64,000 bases of DNA from Atriophallophorus winterbourni (Eukaryota > Platyhelminthes > Trematoda > Plagiorchiida > Microphallidae). Position numbers and translations under genes: made by a program. This document shows, piece after piece, positions 9,990 through 22,900 of this stretch. Below the pieces are notes generated by a model. The model was not told the DNA's origin, searched no databases, and was given only the letters and a program-made list of their open reading frames with translations. The stretch spans positions 16,067-80,066 of the forward strand of contig JACCGJ010002907.1 in NCBI GenBank assembly GCA_013407085.1, in the 5' to 3' direction. Position 1 is the stretch's first letter, and every line of letters starts with the position of its first letter.

Positions 9990-12170
9990 GCCTGAAAATA
10001 GAAAAAGACACTCTGTGATCTACGTAATTATGGCGAAGATTCGATTCAAACAGACAAACTCATCTCCAGATCCCAAATAGCCTTCGTTTGGCTAGCCGAA
10101 AATCAGGCTAAGTGAGGGACAAAAGAATTCCTATATTTTCCGAATCGAGTTGTTGGATTTTAGCAAACTTCGAATGAAACCTAATTTCCAGTGGCTGAGA
10201 AAAACTATGGAGAACCAAGAAGATTTTATTGCATATCTGAAGAAAACAACTGAGGTCCTCTTGCAAATATGCTTCGGCATCCCCAGGCCAATTGGTACTA
10301 TCAATTCGTTTAAGACTCGAGCCGGAATAGGTTTCGCATTCAAGGAATCGATGAGTATTAGGGCATGTTGATTTGAACCATAAGTTTGAGTTCATAGATG
10401 TTTGGATACAGTTGTCCATACTCCAAAGTCACAACACGTAACTCAGGTGATTAAAAATAAGTATACAAGTTTTACTCTAGGAACGCGACTTAGTTACGGA
10501 GTCCGTTATCGTCAATCAACATCAACGGGATTGTTACTAAAGTTGACATCAGTAGCTCGTTTATATTTTGCAATTAAATACCGTTTTTTTGTTCTTTATA
10601 TTAAATATAAACGTAAAGCGGAAATGTGTAAAGTGTCGTCTGCAAGCCCGGGAGTATTAGATACCGCTCTCAGCTGCTAATCGTAGATCATGGCGCCGGC
10701 GTACAACTGACTCCGATTGACCGAGTATCGTTAATCGCTGTTAGCGCTGTGGTCTAGAATGTTCCTCCCAAATCGGACTGTTTAGTCATTCGAGAAGCTA
10801 AAAAGCATGAAAACCTCATGCGCTTATGGCGTTCATCTTTCGTCGATATTGACCGGAGGCCAAAATCAGCAACACTTAAATTTCTACTATTTTCGAATAA
10901 AGCTTTTACATTTCTCGTCTTTTTCTTAACAAAGAACTATTTAGTATAACACTTGTCAAACGTTAATTCTTGAAACATTTGCTCGGTGCGGTTAAAAATG
11001 AACAAAACTTTAAATCAATACGTACGAGCAAGCGTTGAAATGATTTTTCACAGATTATATCAATGCATTGCACAATAAACCAAGTTAGATCAAAATTAAG
11101 CACAGAATGAACCTAGCAGTCATAATGTATATTCTGATATGGCTTCGTAGAAGGGAACATGAAGTACGATTATAATAACGTAATCGCTGTAATAATGTTC
11201 AAGATGATGATGATGAGGATAATGGAGTTTATTTCTCCAGCTAGCGCCAATACCGCAAACGAGAGAGAAAGGGATAATTTTCGAACCATAGTTCACAACG
11301 AATCCGTCAGAGCGCTTCGGGTAACACTTCGCATCTGATACACAAGATGCGTCAGAATAAGGGTAGCAATTGGTTAAGAACTGCACAAGTCATGATGGGC
11401 ACTGAGTTTGTCAACATAGTCTGGCTAGATGAAAATTAATCGATACACTCCTTATACGCTGTGTAATCCATCGGTTTGGTCATGCACTGATGTGAATAAC
11501 GTCCGCTGACCGATTAGCATTTTTGCGCAACCCATGAGCACACTAAAGGTTATACAAAGTAATGTTTATCCGATACAGATCTGGACCCAGATTGTGGAGA
11601 AGTGCGCTCCATTCATCTTGTTGACTGCATTCTTACTAGACTTTGTTATTCCAACCGCTTCAGTGTAAAGTCGTCCCAAATAAGGTTTTACTAATCCGTC
11701 TTATCAAGCTATCTTATCAAGATCCACGTTGCTCAGCTAGTGCCGAATCCCGGATAAGTGATTGATAATCGCTGGAGTTGAGAGGTTCCTTTCGAACTCT
11801 GCTTTCCTTGTACTGGGTAATTTACCCGTTTCTATTGGCGTTATATTAAGTCAGCAAATTGCCGACTAACGTCTTGACGTGCTCGATTTTTTCGGTAGAA
11901 TCGCTGCCCAAGTGTTCAACTGTGTCGAACAGCGATATCGGAACTGACTTAAAGAACTTTTTCAGATGTGCACAGGTGTTCCTTAAACAGCACCCGTGTC
12001 GATTGGCTCAAGATAGACCGTAGATTTTATTTAGTCGTTATCCTTTCGCGCGAGTCAGTCCAGAAACGGTAATGTCACTTCTATCGACTTAAATTCCTTT
12101 GCAACGTGTAGTTTGGGCTCAGTTATTAAGATAACTATGGATTGCTTCTAATATGTCGCGGTTTCGGACG
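9990..12170. other. No gene recognised upstream of the DNAJC28-like exon
   Basis: The first bases should hold the promoter or a 5' UTR exon of the DNAJC28-like gene; a possible acceptor ctattttcag sits at about 10000 on the minus strand. The rest is AT-rich with short frames only. Confidence 0.45.
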
Positions 12171-12278
12171 ACGGATGTATCATTGACCATATTTGGCTCA
12201 AGAGCTGTATTTTTCGAATTTGATGACGAATGTATCATCAACCATATTTGGTACAAGAGCTACATTGTTCAAAGCTAT
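12171..12278. repeat. Two-unit direct tandem duplication of about 53 bases
   Basis: Unit 1 gacggatgtatcattgacc.atatttgg.tcaagagct (12171-12224) and unit 2 gacgaatgtatcatcaaccatatttggtacaagagct (12226-12278) agree at most positions. Function unknown. Confidence 0.7.
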
Positions 12279-12899
12279 TTCTTTGACATTCACTTACTCT
12301 ATGGAACTAGGTGAATCAATTTATAAAACTCCCGTTTGCCCGTATAACTGCTTATTAAACAAGAAGTGGTTAATATTTATACAAATCGTTATGCCGCTGA
12401 CGATTTGATGTGCACTTAAGTTTGTGATCTGTCAAGGTCGTGTCTGAGTTGAATGACTTTCTTGGTGTGTAAGGGATGGGGATGTGAGCACTACAATACT
12501 TTGGACTTTCTTACGAGTTCTAGAACGTTGGTGGTGTCCACACTCGTGAACAAGAAACTAACGTCAAAGCTTATAATCACCTCGTCATCCTCAAAAGCTC
12601 TACAGCGAACTTTTGCTATCGTTTAGGACAATCACGGAAAGAACCGAACGAGTTGATTGTCATTTCCGACAGTGGAATTATTTTCGTTAAGGAAATCTTC
12701 GCCTAAGTATCAATAGTTCAACCAGTATTGGGTTAGCTAAACACTTTCTATATGCAAAAAATTTACTGAAAGTTGCAGATCTGAATGCGCTGAGATGTAA
12801 CCAAGGGCCATGCAGCAAGTGCTCACTCTCAATGACATCATCGGAACCACAGTAACTCTGAATGTATTACATTTTGAAAAGGATGTTGTCACAACAGCT

Positions 12900-13150
12900 A
12901 TCAATGATTGGATGTAATCACAAGGCAATGGGCTTGGAATAAGGATTTGCGTCCCCTTAGGTGGACAGCCTTCATGGATTTACAACCTCCACCAGCCCGA
13001 AACAAACTGATTCTAAGGCGCCAGCCACCTGCATGCGCCCCTTACATCGTCAGTAGAAGGAGTTCCGCCAGGTCATACAGAAACACGCGTGTATACCAGG
13101 AGGTGGCCCTGGTTGTCTTAGGTTTTGTGAAACGCACAGGGAATTTGCGG
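12900..13150. mobile_element. S2 dispersed repeat
   Basis: Blocks in S2 order: tggatgtaatcacaaggcaa, ccttaggtggacagcc, ggcgccagccacctgcatgc, cgtcagtagaaggagttccg and ggttgtcttaggttttgtga. The last block also occurs at 18880-18910, so the family's far end extends at least to here. Confidence 0.6.
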
Positions 13151-13639
13151 AAATAGGAATTATTCCCAAACCCACTCTGACCATGACTACTTTGGAATTG
13201 CGAAACATTTAGGTGAATTAAAACGTCATCCCATAGGTAAGTACACATGAGCTTACACACTGGAGAATGTTGCATGTGTATGCTTAAACTTAGATGTATC
13301 CAGGGTGAGTGCAAAGACAGATTGATCTCGACTAACTATTAATGGAATCCGTAGAGGATTTTTATCGGATACGGGTGAATCATATCAGTATGTGATCGTT
13401 TGTGCGCCTTAGCATTCCTAGTGTTTATGATCGCTAGGGTATACATAATTTTGACTGAAATATTACAGACCAAGCACGGCTGCGCGATTGTGCATTATTT
13501 TAGAACTGCGCAGGTAACACCGTGCATTAATGATAGCACTAAGCTGAATTCGAAAGCACGCTGGAGTCTGTCTGACATTTTCGCATATATGTATGGGCCT
13601 GGATAAACTGAAACGATCTTAGCCCACGCAGTCTCTGGT

Positions 13640-14610
13640 TGTGCCTAAATCATCATCGCCAGACAACATTACATCAGCAGCACGTACCGAATGCTTAGCT
13701 GCCATACAACTATGAAAAAGGTAGAATCTTAAAAGATGGGTAAGGGTGGGAGTTAAACAACTACGGATTCTATAGAAGAGTAAGCACAAACAAACTGGGC
13801 AAAGGTGCTTACACCTTGAATGAATCGTGCATTCAACCAAGTTTTCTGAATGAGTAGAGGGACATCTGCACGATAGCTTCCTTCTGGATATCAAAACGGT
13901 GCATTAAATGCTTTCCACGTCACTCCGCTTGACAACATACAAGGTTAAGCAAACACTCCAAGAAGATGCTTAGTGCAAGACCGCCGTTGAACACGGTTTC
14001 GGGACATTTCATGAAGCGTAACTAACCATTGCGATATCTGATCGCGGGGACCTCAGCTTGGAAGAACTGCTGCGCCGACTTACGAAAGGTTACTATGCAT
14101 TGTGACGGTTGGGATACCACAAGATTTACGCATTTCGGGATGTGACGTCGCATGCACAATCCGTTTCAGAAGTCGGTGTTTCAGCATCCATAAAACCTGA
14201 TCCAACCAGAGTAGCCTGTGCAGGTTGATCTGCTCCTTCATATCAACATCACCACTGAAGAGCATTGTTGCGATTGTAACAGCTAACTCCTAGAATGCTG
14301 CGGAGACATCGGTTGTCAACTACTTGGAGACCCTGAATATCGACCATACGTAGGGTCCAAGTTTCGCACCCATACAGTAATACAGCTCGAACTGTCGCTT
14401 TTTAGACTCAAACTGAGTAACAAAGATAGTCTTTTCTGACGCCAGAGGACCTAGGTTCCGGAATACTACGGTCGCCTTACAAATGCGCGTCGTGACCTTA
14501 TTATGCAACGATGCAGAATTATTTATAGAACTACCGAGATACGTGAAACGATCTGGTTTTAAGCGGCTGATTCTCAATTGCTTCAATCCAGAGTTGTGAT
14601 GTCATTCATA
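13640..14610 (-). mobile_element. LINE fragment: C-terminal ORF end and 3' UTR
   Basis: Minus strand 14586-14320 encodes a stretch with FTYLGSSINNSASL, then VTTRICKATVVFRNLGPL and LYYCMGAKLG, typical of the region after the RT domain in RTE-like LINEs (FTYLGS...RI.KA...F..L). 14265-14080 has LHRLLWLDQVLWM, the degenerate LRWLGHVLRM motif. The following 400 bases (13640-14060) are nearly repeated at 21090-21530, so they are probably its 3' UTR. Frameshifts present. Confidence 0.65.
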
Positions 14611-15914
14611 CACTGATCAAGCTAACATTCTGTTCATTCTCGTACCTGTTCCGAAATCGAAACGTAACTAAAGAGCGCGATAAACTAGTGATTCAAGGCT
14701 CAACTTGCAGAATGACTGAATCGGCATCAACTTACGCTTTTACGCAGTTCCACGACACTTGTTCGTGAGTTACAATCGCGCTGTTGTTAGTAATTCTTTT
14801 CATTTTAACCTTGATTTAGGCAGTGAAAGTAACTGTGCCCAGATATGGTGCTAAAATGGAAGCTTAACGTCCTGTGATTTATACACACCTACAATCCCTG
14901 ATTTGGACTACTGATTCAGCTCCATTTTTGTACTCTCACATGAACGCAACGGTTTAGCAAAAAAGATACATATTATTATGCCCATATTTGCAATAACTGT
15001 ACATTCTTAATAGTGTTCTTTCGTAAGACATTAGCTTAGCAAGCGGCACATTATTAGCCAACAGGAAACTCGAGACTATAGATCGCTTTATGTATTCGCA
15101 GTGCTAATTGTTTAGTACTTTAAACACATTTCCTGAGTATGAGTAAAAATTTTCAATCCGCAAGTGCTTCAATATCACAACCAACTGCTCAAACCTAGAC
15201 AAAAACAAAACGCAATCAATACAGCCAACGGGAGTGATGGAGCAAAGAGAATGGCAACAAGTTTAAGCGTACATACACTTGAAGCCAAGTTTCGTGTATG
15301 CCCGCTACCCAGAACCCCTCCATTAAATCCCTGGAGTAAGCCGGAATGTACTACGGCAGAACATTCACATAGAAGCACCCGAAAATCGAATACCAACATG
15401 CAAGATGAGATTGCAACAGAAGAAAAACCATTATCCCAAGGAATCGATATAATATTCAGGCGAAATAACTGTTACGAGGTGGCATATGAAAATCAATAAG
15501 AAGCGATCAAATGTCTCACAGAAAATGAGAAAAATACACAATATGTGGAGACCCATATAACGTGTGATGTGTGAGGATTGAACGCGTACAGATGTACAAA
15601 AACACAAGATGCAAAAGTTGTCCAATGTTTTATCTGACGTGAGGCGCCGATGTAAACAGCTGTATGTCGATCCAGCTGGGAGACGACTAGGTTTGAGCAC
15701 ACATGTAGTGGCAGGGTGAGCATGCTACATATATCTATGATCAGTGAAGAGCCCTGAGCCGATCAGAATGAAAGAGATCTCAAAAATAGCGTTCTTTTAC
15801 ATAGGTAACGCTGCACAAAACGGAATAAAGTTTATCTCGAAATCGACTAAGTGAGAACTGTTCTGAAAGGCATGTTGGACTGATCCCCTAAATGTTAAGG
15901 GATGGACGTACTAA
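14611..15914. other. Gene-poor stretch downstream of the RanBP stop
   Basis: Contains the presumed RanBP 3' UTR. aataaa occurs on the minus strand only in weak contexts. A 111-codon plus frame at 15164-15499 has no recognisable homology. Confidence 0.4.
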
Positions 15915-16984
15915 CTAAACCATTCCGCTGCCATTTGCACCAGCATCCGGTGGGGGGTCATCACCATGAGGTCGTCGAGGGTGCAGAGTTGAGGGACCAG
16001 GAAACTCACTGTCGGTGATAAGCAATGACCCAGCGTAAGCTTTCAAAGCGTCGTTCATCGCGGACAGAAACTCCGCATGTTGTGGATACGTGAGGGATAG
16101 AAGACCATTGAAAGACGAGTCTAAATATTGATTAGGAGGAACTTCTGAATCAGATGACTGCCGTACATTAGACACGGAGCTAACTGGAATCAGTGGGGAC
16201 TCTACAGCGATAGTGCGATTCACAAGACGCCGCGTGGTTGGTGGGATAGAAGTGATTAAGTGGGTTCGAGTGGGTTCTAGAATGAGGGCAGGTAAACATC
16301 GTGCGATCACAGTGGGACGAGTAAATCCAGGGGTTGGAAGGTGGACGAATGATTGACGGTTAGAAAGATGAAGGGTTCGGAAACTAGACGCTTGGCTTCG
16401 GCCACCAACAAAATCGCCAGAAATAGGATCGCGGTCGGATGAAGTCGCAGAGCTGCGGCGCGTTCCACTGGGATGACTGCTTCTAGTTTGTGGACGATGA
16501 TCGATGGCGGGATCATTACCAGGGTCATCATCGTCATCATCATTCGAGCTCTCGTCATCAGGGCGACAGGATTCCACGCAGCCAGAAGCGTCATCTTTTT
16601 CTTCTGCATCGTCCTCGTCATCCTTGGTAAACACATCATCCACGGAAGACCCATAGTCGTCGGTATCATCCGCGTCCTGAGCAGAACTTTCACCATCACG
16701 ACGTCTCCGTCGACTACCAGAAACGTGACCATTTATGGTGGATACAGAAGGTGGACTTTTGTGGAAATCGTTCTTTTTTAATCGTGAACCACTTCGTCGA
16801 TTAGACAATGTTCGGTTCTGGCTAGCGCGGTCTAGTTCCATTTTAGCCAACTGAGTGGGTGACAGATGGTAGAGGAGAAAATGGCCTAGGATTTGTCCTT
16901 CCGCAAATTGAGGATCCTTGAGACAAGTTTGTAAAGACAGAAGGCCTTGTTCAAGAGTAGGCTGGACGGGAAGATCATGAGCCT
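15915..16984 (-). CDS. RANBP9: RanBP9-like exon 10 (end of CRA and acidic C-terminal extension, stop)
   Basis: Starts after acceptor ttcctatttag with AG that completes a Glu codon. EAHDLPVQPTLEQGLLSLQTCLK is the last conserved CRA segment. Vertebrate RanBP9 ends within some 40 residues of this point; here about 320 more residues follow. They hold a basic patch (SRRRRRD), several Asp/Glu runs (about residues 740-800 of the protein) and Ser/Pro/Thr-rich sequence to the stop at 15915. The long open frame supports a real coding extension. No known domain is recognised in it. Confidence 0.88.
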
Positions 16985-19900
16985 CTAAATAGGAAAAGGG
17001 AAACAAGGAAAAGGTAATGGGCAAACACTGAATTGAATAAAAAACAATTGATTAAAGAAATTAACATGCTGAACTATTCAAAACGCGGACAGGCTGTTAC
17101 TTAATCTTGGAAGGTAAACATTATCGAGTATGGGTGGCAGCTGCACCACAGAAAACCATGGAAGCTTCGCCACAACTTTAATATTATTTGTAAGCTTCGC
17201 AAAACTAGCAGTATACATACATGAAATCACATACCAACCACATACTGAAGAAAACTGTACATTGAGCGCAGGGTTGTCAGGGCTTAAGCAGAAATACAAG
17301 CTATGGTAGCTGTGGGAGTGAAGTGAGAATGTAGCTGCATCTACCAGCTGGTGACAACTTGTTACTTGTTGTTACTTGTGCATTTCAAACTACCATGTAA
17401 GAACACTTTGGGGCAGATAGAAATTAAAAGCCTGGTTCCATGCAAAATGCCGCACAACAAGAGTCTGGGCATGGGCTAAGATGCCGTCAGCTTGCTCAGG
17501 CCTGGACAGACATGGATTTGTATAATCATTAAAGTTTGCATGACACAACACAAAAAATCTACGCTTAATCAGAAAATATATCAGACAACCGGTAAGGAGT
17601 AGAAGACGACAGGTTCAGTGGCGAGAACCGCACACGTCACAGTGGAGGCGTTCAAAATTTTTATGGCAAAAGTACACACATGTATGTTGTCGCGCTGAGA
17701 CTGGACCTTAACGTGGTGCCATGGTTTGTATACCTCCACGATCTATTGAGCTATACTGGACGGTGTCATTTGGTGCCAGCAGAACTAATCATACCAGGAA
17801 GGTCGAAGGATGGAGGTAAGACAAACTCAGTTTAAAACTAACGCCTTGTGGTTCAGGCTTTTTAGCCAAGGACTCCGGGTGGGACCCCTAAGCCAACCCC
17901 CTACTTCGGCCTTGGCAACAGGGTAGTATCATAACCACAATTATGAAAATACAGGTAAAAATAACACATCCCATGCTTTCACGCTCTCTGTTCACAATAC
18001 TTTCAATGATCTCACATCGCACTTCTGGGAGATGACCCTCATATAATGCAACAAGCCCTGGACCGCCCGGCACTTGAAGCTTCAAGGTATGACGCTTTGA
18101 GCCTAACAATTATAAAACACTTACCCAGGATTGGAGCGGCTCTCTTGCAAACCTAACTGTGTGTGATGTCAATCTTGAATTGGTCGACAGCCTTGCCTAC
18201 CTTGGCAGTTTTATTTCTGCTGGCGGTTGTGCCGAGGACGAGATCTCACATCGTGTTCGCAAAGTGGGTGCAGCGTTTGCTAACCTTCGCCACTTGTGGC
18301 GTCGACGTGATGTTTCACTCCATACTAAAGGCCGAGTGTACAGCGCAGTGGTGCGTGCTGCACTACTTTATGGCTGCGAAACGTGGTCCATCCGAGAGGA
18401 AGATGTCCGTCGGCTGCCTGTTTTTGACACTCGCTGCATGTGTTGTATTCGGTGGCAGTATCGATTCTCTGTCTCTTTTGTGCGACTATCTTCTCCTGTA
18501 GGATGAGTCGGCTTCAATGAAGGGTCTTGGGAATTTATGTACAAAGCGGCGTCCCCAGCACAACTCGGCGTTTGTTTGAGTCAGCTTCTATAGCCTTTGC
18601 ATAACGAAGTGCGACCTGCAAGGCAGCAGGGAGTCACCAGAAAGAGGTGGTGTGTACCAACTAACCGTCTACGAGACTCTGCTCAGATTTTTCCTCAGGG
18701 TTTTCTCCCGAAAGCTTTCCCGGAATCGGGTATCCCACAAGGCAGCAGAGGTTCAAAATCAGGGTTTTCCTTTCCTGAAGAAAACAAGTTTTCAGGCGCT
18801 AGTCACTCGCCTTCGCCCCGTCTCCTGTTGATAGAAGCAGTTCCGCCGGGCTCGGGGAGCCATTCGTGCAAGGCCAAAAGCTGAACTTGGTTGTCAGAGG
18901 CTATTTGAGACGCGCGCCATATGGGAGCTTGTCCCCACTGCTACCCCCGGCTATGACAACCTTTGGAACCAGTATCGCGTTATAAATTGAGATGCCTGCA
19001 AGTGGGTGTTAGGACCAAGTGGCCACGGACTGAGAGAAATGTTAATGCTTGCTAGTTTGCGATGGTTTGGACATGTTTTAAGAATGACTCTTCACCGTTT
19101 ACCATACTGCGCCTTATTCGTAGAGCCAGACAGAAGCTGGGAGAAACGCCCGGTCCATGACCTGGCGCGTTGGGAAGAAACTCACAGAAGCGCTACTCTC
19201 AGTAGGGCGTATTTCTTTGTATGTGTGAAGGTCCAAAAGCTCCACCTAATAGTTGGCTAGAAACCTTACGATATATGGCAGCAAACCGAAGTCAGTGGCA
19301 GCAGTGTATTTTATTGTGTCCTAATCTTTCAAAACCGTATTATTTGAATGAAAAAACACAACATCACAAAATCGAATGCAGCGAAACTACCAAAAACCAA
19401 GCTACTTTTTGCTTTTGCATATTCCAATTGCCAGCTTGTCTGTTTTCACGCGCTTGCTTATGTTTTTCTTGCTTTATATTGCTTGCCAATTTGTCTAACC
19501 CCAGACTTGTGCTTCACGATGATGTATGAAATCACAAGCCTGATCGAGGCAAAGTGCCGCACAATCGAAGACTGCACATGAGCTAAGATACTGTCAGACC
19601 TGGACAGATATGAGAAATGGGAAAGAGAAAATGGCAGTGAGACTGCAGCGTGTTTCCGCATGCAGCTTAGTGCCGGTGACAAATCAATACACCGTGGTGT
19701 TAACTATGAAGTACAAAATCACTGTACATCCGTGTAATAAAACCAGATTGGAAACTGATACGAGGAGCATATTAATTAGGTTTAGTAAACAGATCAAGTG
19801 GGCATGAATAAATGAACAAAACGCCGGATTGAGGCATAGAGTCGCACATTCACATAGTGCCTAGGACTTAAGCCGCTCTACCACTCGCACAAAACTAGGC

Positions 19901-22900
19901 CGCACGAATTTGAAAAGCGACGGTACGCATGAAAACTGCGGCGAAATTTGGTTGCTACTCACTACCAGTAGTTTTTTAAAACAATCAAATGAACGAACGA
20001 TCGAAACTTACTGAGCACAGCGCTGTTGATGACATTAGCGACCGTATCACGCCAAGCTGGATCAAACAATCCCCGGAGAGGACAGATGCTGGACACTGGC
20101 GAGGAGTACGCAAGCAGACTAACAGATTGCTAAAACGACAGATCAACAGGAAGAAAAACAACTATTTCGAATATGAAAGTTGGTCGCATAACTATACTTG
20201 AAATAGAAAATTAATCAGACGTCAGTGGCAAAAGCTGACCTGCAATAACTTTTCCGTTTCAAAAGAAAGGCCACCCGTTTTCGCACGAACTTCCTTGACC
20301 AAATTAACGAGTGAGCGTCCAAACTGAACGTGTCTCAATAAGCAAGGAACCTCATCTTTGTCCTCTGCAACCGACTGGTCTTCTTTGTTTGCTGTACCCA
20401 TCTGCGGTTCGGCGTCAACTTCCATCCGATGACTGGATATCGAAGGTCGGTCTGATATTGTATTGAACACGGAAACGCCGGTATCCTCCTCCATACCGAA
20501 ATCATCGTCGTCGTCGATATCGTCCCCATCCTCGCCATCATCATCATCCAAATCATCCGGGTTAAGACTTTCGGTGGTCAATGACGACATGTGGGATGCT
20601 TCCGAATCGATATCCATCGCACCAGGAAAGCTACCATTTCTCTGCAGCTAGATGAAACAAAATAGATGTTTTAGCGGAGAGCTAAAATAGCCCAAAGTCG
20701 ACACACCACCCTTAAATCTCAAAAAAGACTGTTACAAGGCGTGAGGTAACGTTAGTCAACTTCTTCCATGTGATTACAGTTCTGGGTAGTACGCGAAGGG
20801 ATTATCAATTTTGACATTATAAATAATGTGTAAAATCGCAGTTCAGGGGTAATTTAACGTGTCGAAACGTGATATATAGGCTTGGAGAAAGCCGGGGATT
20901 GGTCCTATTGCCGTTACTTTGGTTAGTAATCAGGTTTGATGGCAGTCGGTATCACACAGTTGATTCTTTCACCGGGGTCTCTATACAGCTGCCGAAAACG
21001 GGGCTGGAACAAAAAGATTAAGTACATCTCATGCTCCAAAGTGGTACCTGTTGGGTCGGCCGCGAGTTGATCTGCTAATAAAAGATATCATCATCAGAGA
21101 CAGCATTATACCGGCAGCACGTACCGAATGCTTAACTGCCATACAACAATGAAAAAGTAAAATCCTAAAAGATGGAGAAGGGTGGGACTTAAAAAGCTAC
21201 GGATTCAATGGTAGAGTAACCACAAACAAACTGGGATGAGGTGCCTACACCTCGAATGGAACATGCATTCAAACAAGTTTCGTGAACGAGTAGAGTGACA
21301 TCAGCATGACAGCTTCCTTACAGCTTTTATTCCAGTGCATCTTAACAAGTTTTCTTCGTCACTCCGCTTGACAACATACAAGGTTAAGCAAACACTCCAA
21401 GAAGATGCTTAGTCAAAGCCGCAGTTGAACACGGACATTTACAGAAGCGTAACTAACCATTGCGATATCTGATCGCGGAGACCCTAACATGACAGACGTG
21501 CTGCGCCGACTTCGGAAAGGTTACTAGTAAGGGTTATTATCTACCTATGAGATGTTAATCTAGGAAGGCATATGGACGCTAATAATCTCGTAATGGGAGT
21601 TAGACTTATCCCATGGGGATTAGAGTAGGAGCTTCGCACACCTTTTTTAAATATAAATATAATAACCGATTCGCCCCAACTCGGAGGAACGGATTCTGAC
21701 AACAACACTTCACGGAGTAGATCGCTTAATGTGTTAATTAGGACTTGGCCACCTTTTTTAACAAAACAAGCGGTACGTAATCGGGGCCAGCAACTTTGAA
21801 TCGTTTCATGGATTCGATACATACTTTAATTTCTAAATCATTTGGGGATTAACGCTAACGGGTCAATGAACATGCTGCTTCAAATGGGACAATGAATCCG
21901 GTGCAGGCGGCCGGCTGAATTGTTCTTCAAAATGTTCGACTCAGCGCGATTTTGATTAGTGATAAGAGTACCACCGAATTCAGCGATAGCCTCACTCACT
22001 CCTTTGTCCTTAGGACCCGTCGGTCGAATAAGTTTGAAGTTTTAGAACGTTACTAGCATTGTCTAGGCTTGGGCAACCTGACAGTATCTTAGCCCACGTG
22101 CAGTCTCTGACTGTGCGGCACTTTGCCTGGATAAGGCTTCATACCATACCATACCAGCATTGTTTGCTATTTCCATTTGTTCGACATTATTTAGCCACCA
22201 CTTTTCTCTATCTAGTCTTAAGCTCCAGGATTATAAGGTATTTGGCGTCGTTGGTGAACAATTTCTATAGTGCGCCGTCAAATCCAGTGAAATTTTGGGA
22301 CTGATTGTGTAGTCCCACAAGCTGACATTGCTGCGACTCGCATAATCCCTGCTATTTTGCTCCACCTTTCATCGGCAGTTGCACACAGAGCAACTGGAGT
22401 GAGGTGGTCCTATAAATTTCTTGGACTGCCAGCGTAGATAATTTTTTAACCGCAATGCGTTTCTCATTCAAAGACTTCGTACCGGAGAACTTTAACGAGA
22501 ATCTACATCGCACAAGAGCATAGTCTGAATCTATGCAGGTATTCTAAAAGGAGGGGCGGTTCTCAATGCAACCACTCCAGCGAGCACTTATGATGATATG
22601 GTCGATTTGGGCCCAAGGTTGGCTTCCATTCGGTGAGCGCCATGTTGCACATTGACATCTTTTATGGTGAAAAGAAGTACTGCAGATGAATGATCGAGAT
22701 TGTGCACAGAATTGTACGAACGGTTCACCTAGTTGTGATTCAGAACATATCTAAACGACTCATATTGATAACGAACAATGTAAAAACAGCATAGAAACAC
22801 TAGAAAATCATACATGGTATGGTCTGGTATGAAATCACAAGCCTGATCCGGGCAGTGCCGCACAGTCAAAGACTGCACGTGGGCTAACATACTGCCAGGT

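Noticed and set aside
15164..15499. 111-codon plus-strand ORF
   Set aside because: No recognisable domain, composition close to background, and no splice or repeat context. Left unannotated as a gene.
16307..16781. ORFs of 141 and 102 codons overlapping RanBP exon 10
   Set aside because: Methionine- and isoleucine-rich shadow frames of the acidic Asp/Glu coding tract in the true frame.
17888..18109. 73-codon minus frame with a nearby acceptor-like site, considered as a RanBP exon
   Set aside because: Exons 8 and 9 already join in phase and match the CRA domain without it, and its sequence has no family similarity.
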